Positions 61,994 through 64,000 of a DNA stretch of 64,000 nucleotides are shown one piece after another. The translations under genes were made by a program, and so were the position numbers. The notes under the pieces were generated by a model that saw only the letters and a program-made list of their open reading frames with translations, was not told where the DNA came from and searched no databases. The first letter of the stretch is position 1. Each line of letters starts with the position of its first letter. The DNA comes from Steromphala cineraria (Eukaryota; Mollusca; Gastropoda; Trochida; Trochidae), in the NCBI GenBank assembly GCA_916613615.1, contig OU744725.1:57296575-57360574 (forward strand). Direction: 5' to 3'.

Positions 61994-64000
61994 GTAAGTG
62001 TCTTCATCTCTATTTATGCAATATTTACATGTGTGTTTAAGTATTCACGAAGGTTGAAAGAGTATCTAACTGATGGAACTAATCTAAATATAATTTGCTT
62101 TACAATTGTTAGTCGTTTTCATTAAAGAGACAGAGCAATAATACTCGCGGAGAGGTCTTTAAAAAAACATTGATTAGGAAGAATATTTAATGTTTGCCCT
62201 TGGTGTGTCAGAGAAAAGGTAATTAGTTTTGGATGCTTGGGGTGGAAGATAACCAATTTGCTGATGACAGGTGATGTATCCGTTTGATGTTTAGATCGAG
62301 GTTTTTAACGTGAAACCGAAAGTACAAAGGTCAATATTGAATCGATGTTTGTCTTTGTAGAAATGTAAATAAAGTAGCCAAGACGTGTAAGAAAATTATT
62401 ATAAAATTAATAATAAACCACTTGCATGTTGATGGATTTTAATATTTTCCCAATCGAAATGTAATATTTATTAAATGATCCATCGTGATTCGTCATCCTA
62501 TTTGTAAATATAATAGCCTGATATCATTTGAGGCATAATACTCATCTTGCTGTCTATATTATGTGCAAACTGCGACAACGGCTGTAACCGATAAGGATTT
62601 AGATGATCCACCATTTGAGACTGCTAAAATATGGGCATATCATCTAATTGACGACCGTATGAAATTTGCATTAATAGCCATTGTGAATTTTCACCAGGTA
62701 GCTTAACGAGGTATGTGTATATATCAAAATAATTCAGTTATTGAAATATTGAAACTTTTTTTGGAGAGGGTGAAGGCCTGCAAACTTCTTGGAACAATTC
62801 TGTGGTAATCTGTATTTCAGTAAGAACGTGAAACCTAAAAACGTTCAGTGATTAAAGATCATCAACTTCCGGACATTTCTGATACTGCATGAAATCCCTG
62901 TTTTAAACATGCGATGCATTTTGTTGAGGTTTGGACACAATTCTGAACAAATGTTCCTCCGTAAAATTTTCTAATCAAAACTGAAGTACGATAGCGTGAT
63001 ATAAATTGACATTTCTGATATCCTTGATTCCATGATTGATCGCCAAAAAGGCAATTTATTTGGAGTGAATGCTACTTTTACATGCTCACAACATGTGACG
63101 TATATACGAGTTTCACATACTTTTAGATGCTCTCTGTTCAGCCAATCGTCATTTTTTTCGGAAGTATTGCTAACCAAAGCATTATTTGAAATAAGTCAGT
63201 TAATTTCATTATAACTGTCAAATCTGGGAACATTAATGAAATTTATATGCAAACCCTTGATAAAAGTTGCGTTCAAGTTATCTTTATGATGCTAATTCTG
63301 TTTGTTATGACTTATTATTCAAAGAAGACAACCGAAGAAATCGCTCAATTCATGATTCAATCGTTTTTGCTTTCAAATGTCATCATGAATATTAATATGT
63401 AAATGACTTTTTCGGCCAGCCTTCTTGCTGGAATGGAAGGTTGACTGACATGTATGATGTAACCCAACTCCTACAGTAGGTCATTATGTCACAAAGAGAT
63501 AAGCGATTCATTCATTATCCCCCGGGAACAAGATTAGGCAGCACATGGTATAAGCTTGGGAGATATGTAAAGATAGCACACACACTGAGAGACAGGAAAC
63601 CTTAATGGAATATAAGCCTATTATCTGTTTTGCAATATTATCAGTCAATGTAGAAGCATGCAAGCGAGTCAACTTTCATCAAAGTACATGCCATGTACTC
63701 AATTCACCTGTGTATTCAAATACATTTCTTGAAAGTATTTGCAAGATCCGATGAAAACAAAATCCTCAGATCTGTTTTAACTCAAACATACTATGCCCCA
63801 CTTAATGACATCATAAATAGATATGTGAAAAAACTCTTCGCACAATAGCTAATTTCTTATAAAATGTCTTTATACTTTTTGACGTTATATGAACAAGGTG
63901 TGATACATCTGCCTGCATTTGTATATCTCAAATAGGGATACATCAAATATCTGATTATTGTTATGGTAAATGTTATTAGATCTCCTTATCACTTTTAAAA
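61994..64000. other. Start of intron 2; no further exon found
   Basis: No acceptor followed by a Gly-Asn-Gly-(Lys/Arg) frame was found. The plus strand 62541-62706 stays open without an ATG (..TDKDLDDPPFETAKIWAYHL..) and ends CACCAG|GTAGCT, an exon-like stretch, but the expected phase and sequence for exon 3 do not fit. The rest is AT-rich and unassigned. Confidence 0.45.

Noticed and set aside
62541..62706. Open frame ending CACCAG|GTAGCT as exon 3
   Set aside because: It does not start with bases completing Gly-Asn-Gly, and the acceptor side has no pyrimidine tract.
63415..63480. Candidate exon 3 of the neuropeptide gene (TGCTGGAATGGAAGGTTGAC reads G-N-G-R in the right phase)
   Set aside because: There is no AG acceptor in the required position before the GG-AAT-GGA bases. 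The nearest AG gives a different frame without GGNG.

Overview
The window is animal nuclear DNA, AT-rich, intron- and repeat-dominated, with no operons, no long intact ORFs and no CRISPR. The only gene I can name is a GGNG-type excitatory neuropeptide precursor. That family is known from molluscs and annelids, and the repeat landscape (many MITEs with long terminal inverted repeats, short tRNA-derived SINEs, decayed non-LTR and Tc1-like elements) fits a bivalve or other lophotrochozoan. Species cannot be fixed from this sequence alone.

Layout. 1-12.8 kb: a 9-bp-TSD MITE (family A), a ~1 kb foldback element carrying the DNA-binding half of a Tc1-like transposase, a hairpin element, a decayed non-LTR reverse transcriptase on the minus strand with an internal tandem duplication, and two TTAA-flanked MITEs (family B). 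12.8-16.3 kb: a 1.4 kb segment duplicated in tandem, with a SINE-containing insertion in the first copy. 16.3-42.8 kb: an almost gene-free mosaic of A, B, C and D MITEs, hairpin elements, two more SINEs, and tandem repeats. 42.8-62 kb: a GC-richer block leads into exon 1 (43534-43615, signal peptide) of the GGNG precursor. An 18.3 kb first intron follows, filled with MITEs, a broken minus-strand coding stretch, a 26-bp minisatellite and a 200-bp CT microsatellite. Exon 2 (61952-61993) is a 42-nt micro-exon encoding GKCVGKWAIHSCFG plus the first base of the next codon. The rest of the precursor lies beyond the right edge or was not found.

How it works together. Exon 1 would route the product into the secretory pathway. 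Exon 2 supplies nearly the whole disulfide-ring peptide, directly after the predicted signal-peptide cleavage site. A third exon should supply the NG-amide tail and a processing site. Everything else is mostly mobile-element debris, which matters for dating insertions and for family definition: families A, B, C and D and the SINEs each show recognisable target-site duplications in at least some copies. Coordinates of repeat edges were read by eye and may be off by a few bases.
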